A model generated the notes under the pieces. The model was not told the DNA's origin, did not search any database, and saw nothing but the letters and a program-made list of their open reading frames with translations. This document shows, in pieces, positions 1 through 12,215 of a stretch of DNA of 64,000 nt. This DNA is from Zeugodacus cucurbitae (lineage: Eukaryota > Arthropoda > Insecta > Diptera > Tephritidae). The DNA lies in the NCBI RefSeq assembly GCF_028554725.1, contig NC_071668.1, positions 54,665,732-54,729,731 of the forward strand, in the 5' to 3' direction. The position numbers and the translations under genes are program-made. How positions within the stretch are numbered: position 1 is the first letter of the stretch; every line of letters starts with the position of its first letter.

Positions 1-8
1 ATACACGA

Positions 9-26
9 ACACGCACACACACACAG
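9..26. repeat. CA dinucleotide repeat
   Basis: Short CA-rich microsatellite at the left edge, seen directly. No gene lies next to it. Confidence 0.8.
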
Positions 27-2684
27 AAAGGACTTGAGTACATGACAATGACGAGAGAGTGTAGCTAGAGGACATTCAGCGAATATTTTCTCTCCCAACG
101 CTGGGCGTTGAGTTAACCGCAACACTGCAGCGTTGTTAAAATTTCACAAAGTTTTTCCTAAGAAACTTACCGCAAGCGCAGTGATGGAATAACATAAATG
201 TGCCTGTGGATGCCACTTGTGGTGTTGATAAATATGTGGTTCCAAGCATGTGGGTGGTCATTTGACATGTGCGTATGTTAGGGGGACTTCAATTGAATGC
301 ATAGATGTGGTGGAAATGGTGCTCAATTAGCTCGTTGTTAAGTGACTGAATCTATACATGCTGATGGCTAAAATTCAGAATATGATATTGGCGTTGGAAT
401 AAAGTGAAGTGAGAATGAGTTTCTTACACTTCGCAACCAAGAGGTATCCTCCTTTTACTACCCTCAACAGTTTACTTATCAATAACAAGTCACATTCTTG
501 ATGCACTTTGAGACTGACAATGTTATCTTTAAGCCTTTCACTAAGTCCCAATCAATATTAGGAAATTATGTGGTATGTGAAACAAAAACTGAAGTAAAGT
601 TCCTATTTATTCAATTTAGAGTTCGATTAAGGCTGTCAAGCATTTATCGCTGATATGTTATGTAATCAATCCATTATATTTTGATATTTGGCTATTCTTT
701 CTGAGAGATTAATTATACTAAAGATTAAGTAATAGACTATTCGCACAGCAGTAAATTGATCAATTAACATGTCTTTGCTCGATTAAAGCGTTGATTTAGA
801 TCAATTTACCATACAAAAAAATCATATTTTACTAAATTAATTTTTACTCGAATATAAATCGTATTGAAAATTGAATGCAACTCTGCAGATAGTTGTCCAC
901 GCTGGAAATTTGGCTGTGTTTATTGATAAAATAGCAATCTTATGGACAGTAAAAACAAAAATGTATAACAGCTGATCGTTAATCGAGTGCTGCGCGAAGG
1001 GCAAAAACTGGTTTCTCAATAATAATCTTTCTATTCAATTAATTTGGCTGTGCGAAAAGGTCATATAAGGCTAAAGAGTACGCATTATTTCATTATATAT
1101 TTTTTGGAAAATGACAAGTATTTTGCTTCATAATAGTACTCAGTCTCCGCATTACAACTTCGTTATGCAATATTTCCTACCAGAGAACAATATTTTGAGA
1201 TGTAAGAACAGATAAAAGTTTCCGTAAAGCTCGATGGAAAAACAATTCGCACTAAAATGTATGTAATATTGAAATCCGCTCCTTCAAATAGGTTCGCTAA
1301 TGTTGATTTTTCCACTTTAGATCGAAAAATTTTTTACGGACGCCATAACTTTCCACTCTTTGGATGCGGTTCATTGTACCCCAAGTGAAATGTAGACTAA
1401 AGAATAACTTTTTCTTTTAAGAGCAAAACTTTATTGTCTAGATTCTGTTTCCAAAGCGGAGGTCAAGTGATTAGGGTCAATATAAAGCGCTTACCCTTAA
1501 TAGATATTTTGAGCACTTTGCCAACACCTTTAATCTTAAAGCTACGAAGCGTTGAAAATATTTTATTTTACGAAAAAAAGTCACGCAATGCAGTTGCTCC
1601 CATAAAATGAGGAAATAAGTATTTAAGCTAAAATTTCACTGTAATAAAATGCAAAATACATAAATGCAAAGGAGTTTTTAATTACAACAGAATTTTAATG
1701 CGAGTGAAAGTAGAAGGTAGTTCAAGAAGGAAATGAAGTGGCAAGTAAGAATAATGCAGCAAATGTGGGCTATAAACAATTTATGGAATATATTACTGTA
1801 TGAACTGGTCAAGAGTTGGCCAGCATGTGTGCACGATGCCGGAAGTATCCGTATGCATATGAATATAACGGTGCTTAATTTATTCTTATAAAATACATGT
1901 GAATGCAAATGAAAGTGCAAATGAATGTGTGTACATAACTATTTACACATAAATATATAGTAAATGTATATAACAAGGCAGGCAGCACGACGTTCTTTGT
2001 GTAGCCGCAAGTGCTGCAAAGTGTACTCACTCTGAGAGCAGAGGTGCGGCACCCTGCAGCGAAAACGTTTAATCACACGAGCACTTATATACATTACGTT
2101 TGCATTAATTTGAGTTCTCTTGTTTATGCGAAGTAATCGGCAAGGAGCGGACTGCAGCAATTTATGACAAAATGACCCGCAGCGTTAAGTTGCATGAGTT
2201 AAGTTATAAAAATAATGCAATAACTATTTAAAGAAAATTATATTTTATATTTATATAGTAGAGGAAATATTATATGATTTTGCAAAGAAGAGTTAAGAGT
2301 TGATTGAGTTATCACTGAGCTACTTTATTAATCTGGTTCCTGAGCTTCCTGTATTACGCTCTAGTCATCTGATAAGAAGATCCCATCTCAAATCATCCAC
2401 AGTCTCTCAATTGGTAGAAGTATTTTATATCTTCTTGCTAGGCTTAGCGGAAGTAGCACCAAATAGACCCTGCAGTGTTGTGGGATGAAAAATATTTTTT
2501 ATATTACTAAAAACGCTCAGATAAAATTGTTGAACTGTTGCATTAATCGGTCTTACTATATTTTTCATAAAATCCAGAGGTCGTTGGAGTTCGGGTGAAA
2601 GTTTCCAACGTATCCACAATTTATAGGATAGTCGAAGGAGAATTTCTAAAATATTCGTCCAAAAACATTTATTTATTTTTCGCT
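27..2684. other. AT-rich non-coding stretch, no supported gene
   Basis: The only open frames are short, AT-biased and have no recognisable domain. I see no clear splice-site pair around any of them and no transposon end. It could be intergenic, or a far-upstream intron of the DIP gene. Confidence 0.5.
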
Positions 2685-2698
2685 ACGTCTTCGGTAAA

Positions 2699-3049
2699 CT
2701 AAAGATTTTTGATTAACGCGAGTATTTGCCGACGACGGCCTATCATCATGGTGCTCAAAAGCACATCGAATAAATACAATGCGTTGATCAGTGCCCTGAG
2801 CTTGCTATGGCGTGTGGTATGGACACACTTTATGCCACCTTGGTAGGGCCAAGGCCCATCTAAATCCTCTGCCATGCTTTGAGTCTGGCACTAGGTTGCC
2901 ATGCAACTCCACACCGAGTAACCAAAGGCCCTTCGTACCAGCTATTACAAAGTCTAATCATCTATCTTGTGCATGTTTGGATTTTAGTCGCCTCTTACGA
3001 CAGGCATACCTTACCACGGGGTTATTCTGCACCCACCACCGCAGGGTGA
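2699..3049 (-). mobile_element. 351-bp retroposon flanked by a 14-bp target-site duplication
   Basis: The direct repeat ACGTCTTCGGTAAA occurs at 2685-2698 and again at 3050-3063, exactly bracketing a 351-bp segment with higher GC than its surroundings. A duplication of this length is typical of LINE/SINE retroposition. On the minus strand the segment carries the block CTGTCGTAAGAGGCGACTAA. I recall this block recurring in insect interspersed repeats but cannot name the family. No intact frame is present. It may be a 5'- or 3'-truncated LINE or a short non-autonomous retroposon. The strand is inferred from the orientation of that block. Confidence 0.7.
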
Positions 3050-3063
3050 ACGTCTTCGGTAAA

Positions 3064-5040
3064 ACAAGCCAAAATCTGATATTCGGTCAGAATATTTAAT
3101 CATAAAGCTAAACTTTAGGGGGTTCAGCCAATTTAGAGTCATCAAGATTTCACAATTTTTTCGAGGGTTGGGAAAAAATAATCTAATTTATCTCCTCTCT
3201 AAGGCTTGATTAAACAAGTATTTCAGTGTATTTATAAAAATATTTTTAAATAAACCAGCGCCTACTAGGGGCTTTTTAAATAGAGTCTCCCTTACGGCAG
3301 TTCTACGAATCTTTTGAAACAAAATAGAAAACAGGATCTTGACTGGCCGATCTTTTGATCTACTATGTTATGGACTCGACTTATACTATTGGAGAACCCA
3401 CAAAACAGATCAAAGTTCCAAAAGCTACTTTGGAATAAAACCGTAAAAATATAACTTTTTTATTATACGAATAATTTATATATATTCTCTTAGCAAAATC
3501 ACATATATTTAGCTCACTACTGTTGCTATTGTTGTTGTATGTGGCCTCTGCAGCAACGTGCCGTTTAAAGTCATTTAGCTTGACCATGAATAAATGAGTA
3601 ATCAAGCGGCAGCCAATGTGAAATTGCACCCAGAGAGCAACAGCAACAGCAATAGCAATAAAAACAACAAAATTTCTATCAACAACAACAATGGAGTATA
3701 ATTTTACTCACCAACTGAGATACAGCAGAAGCAAAACCTCAACTCGGCTCAGCTTTGCCGCTTAACACATTCAGCAGCACAACGCCACCACTCCCAGCCG
3801 CTTCGCTACCTCTTCACACCGACTTTGCATTGCACTGCCGCTTTGTGGCATACACTTTGTGCCATAACCTCTGATTGCCGTGCAACAAAGGCCTGATTGG
3901 CCCAAAGATTTTCACTTCTGTACCTCGGGGAAATAATTTGAGCGTTGCGTCTTCCGCAGAGCTATTTTCTTGGTCGCGTCTTTTGTGAGTGTGTGTGTGC
4001 TGTTAACGGTATGCAACACGCAAACTTTCGCACAAATAAACAAACAGCTTGAGAGCAAGCTACGCAACTTCGCACCGACGCTTCGCAGCTGAGAGACTCC
4101 AACAGATGTCCAACGGTTAGTCTGTTGTGTAGTCCTTTTTTACAGTGTTGGCGGTGTTTATAAATGTTGCAAGAGCTAGCAGCAGCAGCAGAAGTTGTCG
4201 CCGAGCATCAGCAGTTAACAGCTACAATTCCGTTCTATTTAAATTTAGTCCAATTTAAGTTAAACGGCTTTTAGCTCCCTAGACGACGGACGAGCAAATC
4301 TCTGTTTACAACTATGTCTTGCGTGCGTCTTTGTTGTTGTTGTTTTTATAAATGTGCTGTAAAAAGTTGCACGTTTTTTTACAGCCCACAATAACTTGTG
4401 CTGTGGGAGTAGTTTAATTTGAGTGACTGTAAAATGAAACGATTTTGTTTTATTAGTGCTGTGCTGAGTGGCTATGCATGTAAATCTTCTTCTTCTTTTC
4501 GTGAACGTTGTAAGATTTGACATCTGACATCTGAAAAATTGTGAAAGCTGTGCAGGGTTTGGGAGAACTATATAGTGTTTAGAGTAGGCTCTGGGTTTGA
4601 CTTCGTTATTTCCTGAAAATGTATCTAAGGGACAATCCGGTGTATTTCTGATTGATCAAAGTACTTTGTTCTTGCTGTAACATGAGAAGGCTATCCCGAA
4701 GTAATTCGGAGAAATGTTGGCGAGGTATCCATCCCCCAAAAACGATCTATAAACTATCGCTCGAAATAGAAATTCACCTACGAAAATAATCGCATTTTAT
4801 TCTCTTTTTCTAGGCTCAGTAACTTCTGTAGTGAAAAACGTATTCCAGCATCCTATGAGCTCAATAAAGCTTTTAAACAATGGGGAACTAATTATAATCC
4901 ATACCTAACAATACTCAAAAAAGATGGGTTAATCTGCTAAGAGGACTTTACCACAATTCGACTTGGTCGCTTTTACCACAAGCTTTGATGTGCTAGATCC
5001 CCCTCTTACTTGCCATATATTCTGTTTCATCTAGATTTTT
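3064..5040. other. Non-coding stretch with CAA/CAG-rich part
   Basis: No gene is supported. From about 3640 to 4540 the sequence is richer in GC and in CAA/CAG/GTT triplets, and it looks like single-copy dipteran non-coding or 5'UTR-like DNA. The rest is AT-rich with nothing recognisable. Confidence 0.4.
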
Positions 5041-5720
5041 AGGTTAGGTTATAATACAGATCCCTGCTCATTGGACTGTTATGGTCACTTTCCTTTGTGA
5101 TACCAAAAAACTCTGAATTGATCATAAAGACGCTCACGATTCGACAAAGCGAAAGGAATCTACTACAAAATTCTTTCGGCTAATGTCAATTCACCACGTT
5201 CGCCGAAGGTGTGCTTACCAAAGTGTTTCAACCACAGTATGGCAAAAGCTGGACATTGTAGGAGGAAATGCTTAGAAGATTCTATCTCGCCTTCCTCCAA
5301 ACAGTTTTTCCAACTTGCATCTGTCAGGACCCCTAGCCTCACCGCATGTGTACATCTCGTAAGCACACATATGATAGCACCTAGAAGAATCTTGTCTCTC
5401 CATTGCGGGCCAAAAGGACCTCGAGCCCTTGGCGAGCTCATGCGATGCCTGTACGTCCAGCGCTCATGCGCAAGTGAACTATTCCAGTGTTAATATTGCT
5501 GGGGCACCTTCTCTGTCAAGCTGGTTCGCATTGTCGTTTCCAACGATTTCGCTGTGATCGGGTTCGCACACAAGTCGGATAGCAAAGTTGGTACTACATA
5601 CGCCTTTGAAGAGGTTAGAGTATTTCTCTCGATAGTCGACTGAGATAGGGGCACCATACAATATCTTGCCGAATTGGTAAGCAGGATTATAATTGATTTT
5701 CATGAGAATCAACCTATTTA
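5041..5720 (-). mobile_element. LINE 3' fragment (RNase H end and zinc-knuckle-like C-terminus)
   Basis: On the minus strand two overlapping frames give the end of an RNase H domain (EPDHSEIVGNDNANQLDREG, the place of the usual PGHSxIxGNExADxLAREG). This is followed by a Cys/His C-terminal segment (NCLEEGEIESSKHFLLQCPA, the C..C.E.E...H....CP pattern) found at the end of Jockey/I/R1-type ORF2 proteins. The element ends toward 5041 with AACCTAACCT on its own strand, the same tail seen in the copies at 7.8 and 29.0 kb. It is frameshifted and 5'-truncated, so it is dead. The left end is firm and the right end approximate. Confidence 0.75.
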
Positions 5721-7100
5721 GTGTCGATCAAGGTGCTTTATTTGCAAATTCCTGCCAAATAAATCGTTGTCATTCAAAAATTAGTTATATTGGTAAACTA
5801 TTTAAATAATGGGTACCATGCCCAAATGCTTGAATTACCAATGTGATTTTGACTAATATAACGTGCTATGAGAAGCCGAGCAGGAGCAATCTTATTGTCA
5901 TAAACTTGTTTCAAGCCATTCGTAATTTAAGGCAGAAAATATCTAGAAGTATGTAAAACCCAAACGTCTAGCGAACTGTTTTAGGACGATAAAGTTTTCA
6001 ATGAATGTTATAAGTGCTTACTTCCATGCCCAACGATTCCAGTTTCACCAAAACGAAGAAAATTATTATTTTCTTTGAGCATTCAACTATAAAAGAGCTT
6101 CTTATAAAATCTAGTGGTTATCCGTACTAACATGTAGGTCACCCCAAGTTACATGCAACAAAAGGAAGGTAAGGTTCTCCATGCACTGGCCACTGTAGCA
6201 ATTCGATATCAACTTTATTTTAGGCAACCTTCTTTTAGAAGCAATTTATTAAAACTACTTTCGTTCTTCCTTCACTTTTCAGTGTTTTGCCTTGCGCTCA
6301 AGTGATTTTTATGATTTTCAACTTTCACCGATCGATTTCTACTCTTAAGCTATGCCATTTGCTCTACAACTACAACTCAGGGCTGACAATCATTGGCATC
6401 ACATTTCAGATTTTGTCTCACTCTTCTACAGCTTGCGATATACTTGGGTAAATGAATATAGTATTTTTCTAGTGCCAAACTTGGAGTGTGACGTCTCATT
6501 GCTTATGCCGGCGGCTGCCATGCTGCAGTGTCGTTTAATGAAATTTCATTGCAAGCAATTATGCAACAATTAGCACTTGACAACAATATTTAACCGTTGC
6601 TGCCAATGTCATGCCTACATAAAGCTTACAAGCGTCACACCTACAAAAGCACAAACGCAAGTTCGGCGCCAACACACGTACGCGCGTAATTGGCATTACG
6701 TTGCATTGGGACGACACTCATACGCCATGGCTGCCACAAAAGTTTCAAATTATATTACACGAAGCTTTTATTGCGCTTTTACGCGACGCTGCGGCGTTAT
6801 TAACAACAAACTCGCTATTGTTGTTGTGGTTGTTGGTCGTCATTGTAGTAGTTGCTGTTGCTGTTGTTGCGGCAATTGCTTGATAACTCAATGCACAATC
6901 AGAAATTGTCATTTAACTTGAATTATGCGCGGCGTGACACGCATACCACGCCGCGAACACGCACGCATGCAGCAAATGGAGACATACATATGTATGTGTG
7001 CGTGTGTTGGCTCACATTCAATTGTGGAAGGGTAAGTGACACACGCCGCAGTTTAATAAAAAATGCGAGTAGCGCATTTTAAAATTCCCTCAACGCTTTC
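5721..7100. other. Non-coding stretch with GTT repeat
   Basis: No gene is supported. A GTT/GTTGCT-rich tract at about 6811-6876 creates low-complexity frames on the + strand (poly-Cys, poly-Val, poly-Leu), which I read as artefacts. The rest is mixed single-copy-looking sequence. Confidence 0.45.
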
Positions 7101-7650
7101 ACGCGACGAAAGTGCTGTGTCGTTGGTCGACGTTTATTCGCTGCTGCCTCATGTTGGTATGTGGCATGCGGCATGCGGCGCTGAACGTATGTGAGCGCCA
7201 GTGGCGGCGGCGGCTCATAAATAATTACGCAGTAAGCACTTCAGGCGCAGAACCGTTTAAATTACAATTTATACACGTCGCCGTCGTTCGAGGACGCGTC
7301 GTCAACCAGCCAAACAGCGAGCGGTCGGGTGGCTACCAAGCAACGAACCAACCAGCTAACCGGCGGGACAGCAGTGCAGCCTACCAGACAGACTGCCGCC
7401 TGCTATTTCGACTGTTTATATGTGTTCAAGTGTGTGTGTGTGTGTGTGTGACCGGCAGCAGTCAGCTTGGGTGGCCGCACGCCGCACGCCTCAAGCCACT
7501 GCTTTTACAACCACTTTACAGCGTTGAAAACCCGCGCAAAGCGATTGATAATGACTCAACGAAGCAGTAAAATTACGTTACATTAAATGCTTGGGCGGTT
7601 GCAACAGTGTGTCAAGGATTGTCGGTGTTGTTATAAAGTTGTGATAAAAA
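7100..7650 (+). promoter_or_regulatory. GC-rich, promoter/5'UTR-like island (candidate)
   Basis: About 500 bp are markedly richer in GC and CpG than the surrounding DNA. They contain a TATA-like CATAAATAA near 7216, many CAACCAGC/AACCAACC-type motifs typical of dipteran 5' leaders, and a GT repeat at 7431-7450. The long + strand frame across it has no domain and looks like leader composition. It could be a transcription start region of an upstream DIP exon or of another gene. The sequence alone does not settle this. Confidence 0.25.
7431..7450. repeat. GT dinucleotide repeat
   Basis: A perfect (TG)10 tract lies inside the GC-rich island. Confidence 0.9.
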
Positions 7651-7794
7651 TTATAAATAAACGATTGTTTAATTTATCTTGCACACGCATTAATCTTCTG
7701 GTGTAACCGTTATTTTTGTGAAAATTGTGACATAATTGATCAGGTTTTCATGATAGTTGGGTCTACTTAACTGGAACGAACATGAATTTATAGG

Positions 7795-7983
7795 CTAAGT
7801 TGGCAAGGCGATCCCAGCAATGTGACTGGAATCGACTTAAGAGCTTCATAACAGAGTCCAAGCGCTTTGTCATAAGGGTATTGGCGATCCGTTAGGAGTA
7901 TTTGGGTGACACAAAGGACAGTCGATGCGGTCTAAGTGAGATTATCTGTAGATGCGGAGATCCACCCCTTGACCTAACCTAAT
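7795..7983 (+). mobile_element. LINE 3'-end fragment
   Basis: The + strand encodes the extreme ORF2 C-terminus of the RNase H/zinc-knuckle LINE family (IDLRSFITESKRF, the usual I.L..F...SKRF ending). A short 3'UTR follows and then the terminal tail ACCTAACCTAA at about 7972-7982. It is strongly 5'-truncated and has no complete domain. Confidence 0.6.
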
Positions 7984-9802
7984 CTAAGAGTCAGAGTAGT
8001 TAGTCTGATACAATAATATGTGCAGTAGATGATGTATATTAGGTTAATCGAGAATAGTATATATTAAGTTCCAAAACGTGTCGCTTTCGACTAGTCTAAA
8101 GACGTTTCCTGTTCGACTAAAGGTGTGACAGTTTCAACCGATGTGATACGTGGACCTCTTAGCTCAAGACTGTACCATCTGTTTGATCGATTCACTATTC
8201 TCTAACGCTTGGTAAATCGAAAACAGCTTAATATTTATATTAAAATGTATGAGAATAATACAGCGGGTTCTTCGTAAGGAACGTAGTCAATTTGTAAAAC
8301 AGTAACGAGCGGGTGGGTTATTAATTTTTTAACAGAAATATTTTTCAACGCTATCCTTCAACTATGTTTTCCTTTACCTTTTTGTCGATTTGAAGCTGCA
8401 TTTAACAAATACAATATCTTGCTCAGTGTTGTTTAAGAGCTTTCGATCAGTATATAGCATTGATCTGTCATAAAATTCTATTAAATAAATCCAATGACCT
8501 CAATAGTACCAATTGCCTAAACAGATATGGTTGAGAAAACAATTCAATAGTGGGACTTATAGCATCCCTTACTTATAGCAATTATCGTAAAACAAATATA
8601 CCCTCCAACGTTGAGGCGAATATGATTCTAGAAGCAAGATCGTCATTTTATTTATTCAAATCTGAAATTTTTTTGGGAAACTGAAATTTACTTTATTTAA
8701 AAGATGTCACTATTAACATATCAGGGTAGAGAACCCACTGCATACTCTTAACCACTCTTAAAATTTTTAGTATGAAGAATTACATATAATCTGTTCTTGG
8801 GTCAAAATTTTATAGTAAACATTTTCTGACAGCAGAATTTACTGTTATTATCATTTACTCATAACACTGTACGACTGGACGCAAGAATTGCAACGCTGTT
8901 CGGCACTTCAAAACATATACTCAAATATACAAGTAAATTTGTAAATAAATAAACGTAGTCTGTACTGCCTGCCGCACTAGAAACTTAAAGGAGCACTTTA
9001 AAGCACTTCAGTTCTCTCTTACTCGTCGCATGAAAGTATTTTAAATAATTACTAGCTAGAGTTAGCTGTTAGCCATTAGGTGTTAAATAGTAGTTTGTAA
9101 ATCAATTTTCAGCAAGCTAAATTATATGTTTAAACTAGCGGATAACACACCACCCACGAAAATACTTTAAACGCACATATTTTCACTACCACTGACTCGA
9201 GGTAGGCAAGTGGCTTCACAGCGAAGCGGTCTATTTGACAAAGTACTTTTAAATTTCAACATATGTATATGCACATATGTATATTGTGCCTGACGTTTAC
9301 TTAAACATAAACTGTATGTATTTCGAGAGTTGTAGGCCCGCTGGAAGTGTATCACGCTCTGGCTCATGAAGAGCATGGTCACACCATATCCTTTTCGTTT
9401 GCATTTCACATGGGAATCCACTTGTGTTGCCCCTGTCATGCAATACAAATTAAGCTGTCAACAATTTAACCGTATCGTGGCGTATAATCTTCACACCTAA
9501 ATTATTTAAAATACCAAACAAAGTGAAAAGCGCCAAGAACACAGCAACAAAGGGGGGACCAAGCGCTTAAATCGCATGTTGATGTGGCGCACAATTATGT
9601 GTATTATGTGTGGAAGTGTTCATGCATTACTAATATGCGATTTATGTGATACGTAGACAATAACAAAAAATAAATATAATTGATATTATTATTATAAAAG
9701 AAAAAAATAACAATTAAAACAAAAAAAAAAAAAATAAAAAAAATTAAATATTTCTTTCATTATCGCATTATTTCCTTTTTTAATTTTATATAAATAAGTA
9801 AA
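7984..9802. other. AT-rich non-coding stretch
   Basis: I see no supported gene, no transposon ends and no RNA gene here. Confidence 0.45.
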
Positions 9803-9810
9803 GTATGTAC

Positions 9811-10250
9811 TAGAGCTCTTGGTATTCGACTAATCGATTAACCGAATTAACCAGATAGGGCATTATTCGAATAATAATATTCGGTTTGCAGTATCTGGAT
9901 AGTCGTAAGTGGTCGATTAACCGCTCATTTCCGACTATCCGGTTAATCGCTCGTTGTCGACTTTTCGAATAGTGCAAATTCATTAAATCTATATTTTTTA
10001 TAGAAAAAAGTGAAACTCACAAAAAATGAGCACAATTGACATTTTCATTAAAATACTCGCAGCAGAGCAACTATTCGAATAGTCGCAGTGGAACAACAAT
10101 TCGAACAATCGTAGTTGAACGACTATTCGAATATTCGCAACGTTACAACTATTCCAATAGTATTAATCGGTTAATATTCATATGAACGCTTACAAAACGG
10201 ATATTCGAATAATCGGTTTTCAGGTTATTCGAATAATTTCAAGAGCCTTA
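9811..10250. mobile_element. TATTCG-rich MITE, full-length copy (probable hAT type)
   Basis: A 440-bp AT-rich element is packed with the palindromic motif ATTCGAAT and variants (ATTATTCGAATAAT). Its ends are imperfect inverted repeats: TAGAGCTCTTG at 9811, and TAAGGCTCTTG on the other strand ending at 10250. The flanking 8-mers GTATGTAC and GTGTGTAT agree at 6 of 8 positions, as expected for an old hAT-type 8-bp duplication. Related copies are at 18203 and 44910. No coding capacity. The hAT assignment is inference from end structure. Confidence 0.7.
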
Positions 10251-12062
10251 GTGTGTATTCACCTCACTGTATAATTGTATATATATAAAATTTTAATTCA
10301 TTCATTCAACAATTAAATTATGAAAATGCGCACTCGCTTGTAGTATTTTATTCCGGCAAACAATTTTATAATGTGTTAGTAATGTGAAACTCGGAATATT
10401 TGCAATTCTCTGTTGATTTTTCATTTTCAGAATTCCCGTTTTAAAATAATCATTCTTATTGTTGTCAGACTGGTGTCATTTCATTTGTTTGCGCTGCCGC
10501 CTCACGCTGTGTTTGGTGTGCAGAAGGTGTGAAAATTGAATTAAAAATTTATACGATTATTTATGATTACTCCCCACACGCACGAACGAACTGATGGGGA
10601 GTACTCATTCTGAAGTGATGAAGTGTTAGCACGTGGTGGAATTATGAATCTAATGATGAGTATGAGTATGAGTTATGAGTAGTGCAATGAGTTTTAGTGA
10701 AAAATTCCGCTAGGAATGCTTGTCTTGAGCTCTTCAGTGGCCTAGATAGTTATCATCTAGGTGACCATACTACTTGACATAGTATTTCTAATAAAGGATT
10801 GGACACAAACAATAATTGTTCGGTTATCCGCTCGAGTTTGCAACTAGAATTAAAGGAATCTATGGTTAGAATTATTCCAAATTAAGCTTTAAAAATGTTT
10901 CTAATCCATAGGTTCATATACACCAAAGATATTCAATAGTTTCAGAAAATTTTCATTTGATTAGTGGATGTCAGGAGACTTAAAGAGTTTTTGTACAACC
11001 TCGGAGATAAAACTTAAATTTTACCTTTCAACTGCTTTAACTCAACGATTATTGTGGATCCAGAGGGGTCTATGGAGGTTACATTTCATGAGATTAGGCA
11101 ATAGTTCCTTTGCTTCGTAAGTATTCAGCCATTTAAACCATAAGAAGTCAATTCCTTCTCTCCATGATCCTGTAAAATCAGAGGGAGATCAATTCCAAGA
11201 CTGATTTCAGGTTGACAAGATTATTGGACTTTGCGATTACTTCAAGAAGAACAAATTATCCACACCTCAACTTATAACTTCAGGTTTTATCTAAGTAGGA
11301 TGTATTGATGCTCCTTTTTTTAGTCGCGGTAAAGAGAGCTCACTTATTAGAGTCGGTTCAAGATGCATGTTCTTTATAAAAATTTAACGACCTACAAAGG
11401 TACGAGGTTTACAGGGTGCAGTTTTTATGGCAACGCAATCGATTTTCCATTTTCAATTATTTTAATTTTCAACACTTCATTCATATATCGATCGCTATAG
11501 ACATTTGCAAATACCAAAATTCTAACGGAAGTAGACACGTGACGAAGTAGAAAAAAACGTTCCATTTAAATTCAAAGCAATTGCGAAAATAAAACTCAAG
11601 CACTTGGCACACTTGAAGTCACGAAGCTAAGAGTTCAAGCCATCATAGGAAGATGAAACCGTAAATGCAAAGTGATACGAAAAATTCATCAACATTCATG
11701 GCAGACTTGGCGGAGTAAATGGACTGCCAATAGTTGAGTAGTTCAAGCGACGCCGTAGCAGCGACAGACAGACAGACAGACAGACATTGTGAATGGGAGC
11801 CTGGTGAGAGCCGACAAGTGAAGAGACATAAACGCAATGGGTTGAGTTAGCGGCTGCGACGGCATTGCTAACTAAAATTATAGTTGAAAGCATAAAAGAA
11901 CCTTCGCGAAACCCTTTGCTGTGGAAAATAGTGACGAATTGGGGAATGTGTATTCGAAAGAAAGAAAAATTAAAACTCTCTTCTCAAACAATTTGCCGAT
12001 ATTTAATTAGTTAGTAGGATGTTCTTTAATCAGCAAGTTTTATAAAACAGAGTTAGGATTTT
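10251..12062. other. AT-rich non-coding stretch
   Basis: No supported gene. It contains a GAGTATGAGT-like microrepeat near 10660 and the tetranucleotide repeat listed separately. Confidence 0.45.
11763..11786. repeat. GACA tetranucleotide repeat
   Basis: About six tandem GACA units, seen directly. Confidence 0.9.
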
Positions 12063-12069
12063 TATAGTT

Positions 12070-12215
12070 GCATGCTCAGTCCAGCTTCAGAGACTTGGCA
12101 CTTGGTCGAAACATCTCGGTAACAATGGCTTCGGCGAACCCAGGGAACTGGTTGTCATTGTTATTAGCCGGCTTAAAAAATTTGTGAAAGACTCCAAGTG
12201 ATTTGTCTATGCTTG
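12070..12215 (+). mobile_element. Short LINE 3'-end fragment
   Basis: The + strand contains RLKKFVKDSK followed by a stop and F, which matches the ORF2 C-terminal ending seen at 7.8 kb. The preceding sequence is decayed and no tail is visible. This is a weak call based on one short motif. Confidence 0.35.

Noticed and set aside
2812..3099. 95-codon frame as a gene
   Set aside because: It lies within the 351-bp retroposon and runs across its right-hand target duplication, so it is not a host gene.
6577..6921. Cys/Val-rich peptide on the + strand
   Set aside because: It is encoded by a GTT/TGC triplet repeat, so low complexity explains it.
7112..7570. 152-codon + strand frame as a gene
   Set aside because: It reads through a GT repeat and GC-rich leader-like sequence. 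There is no domain, and the composition fits an untranslated region better.
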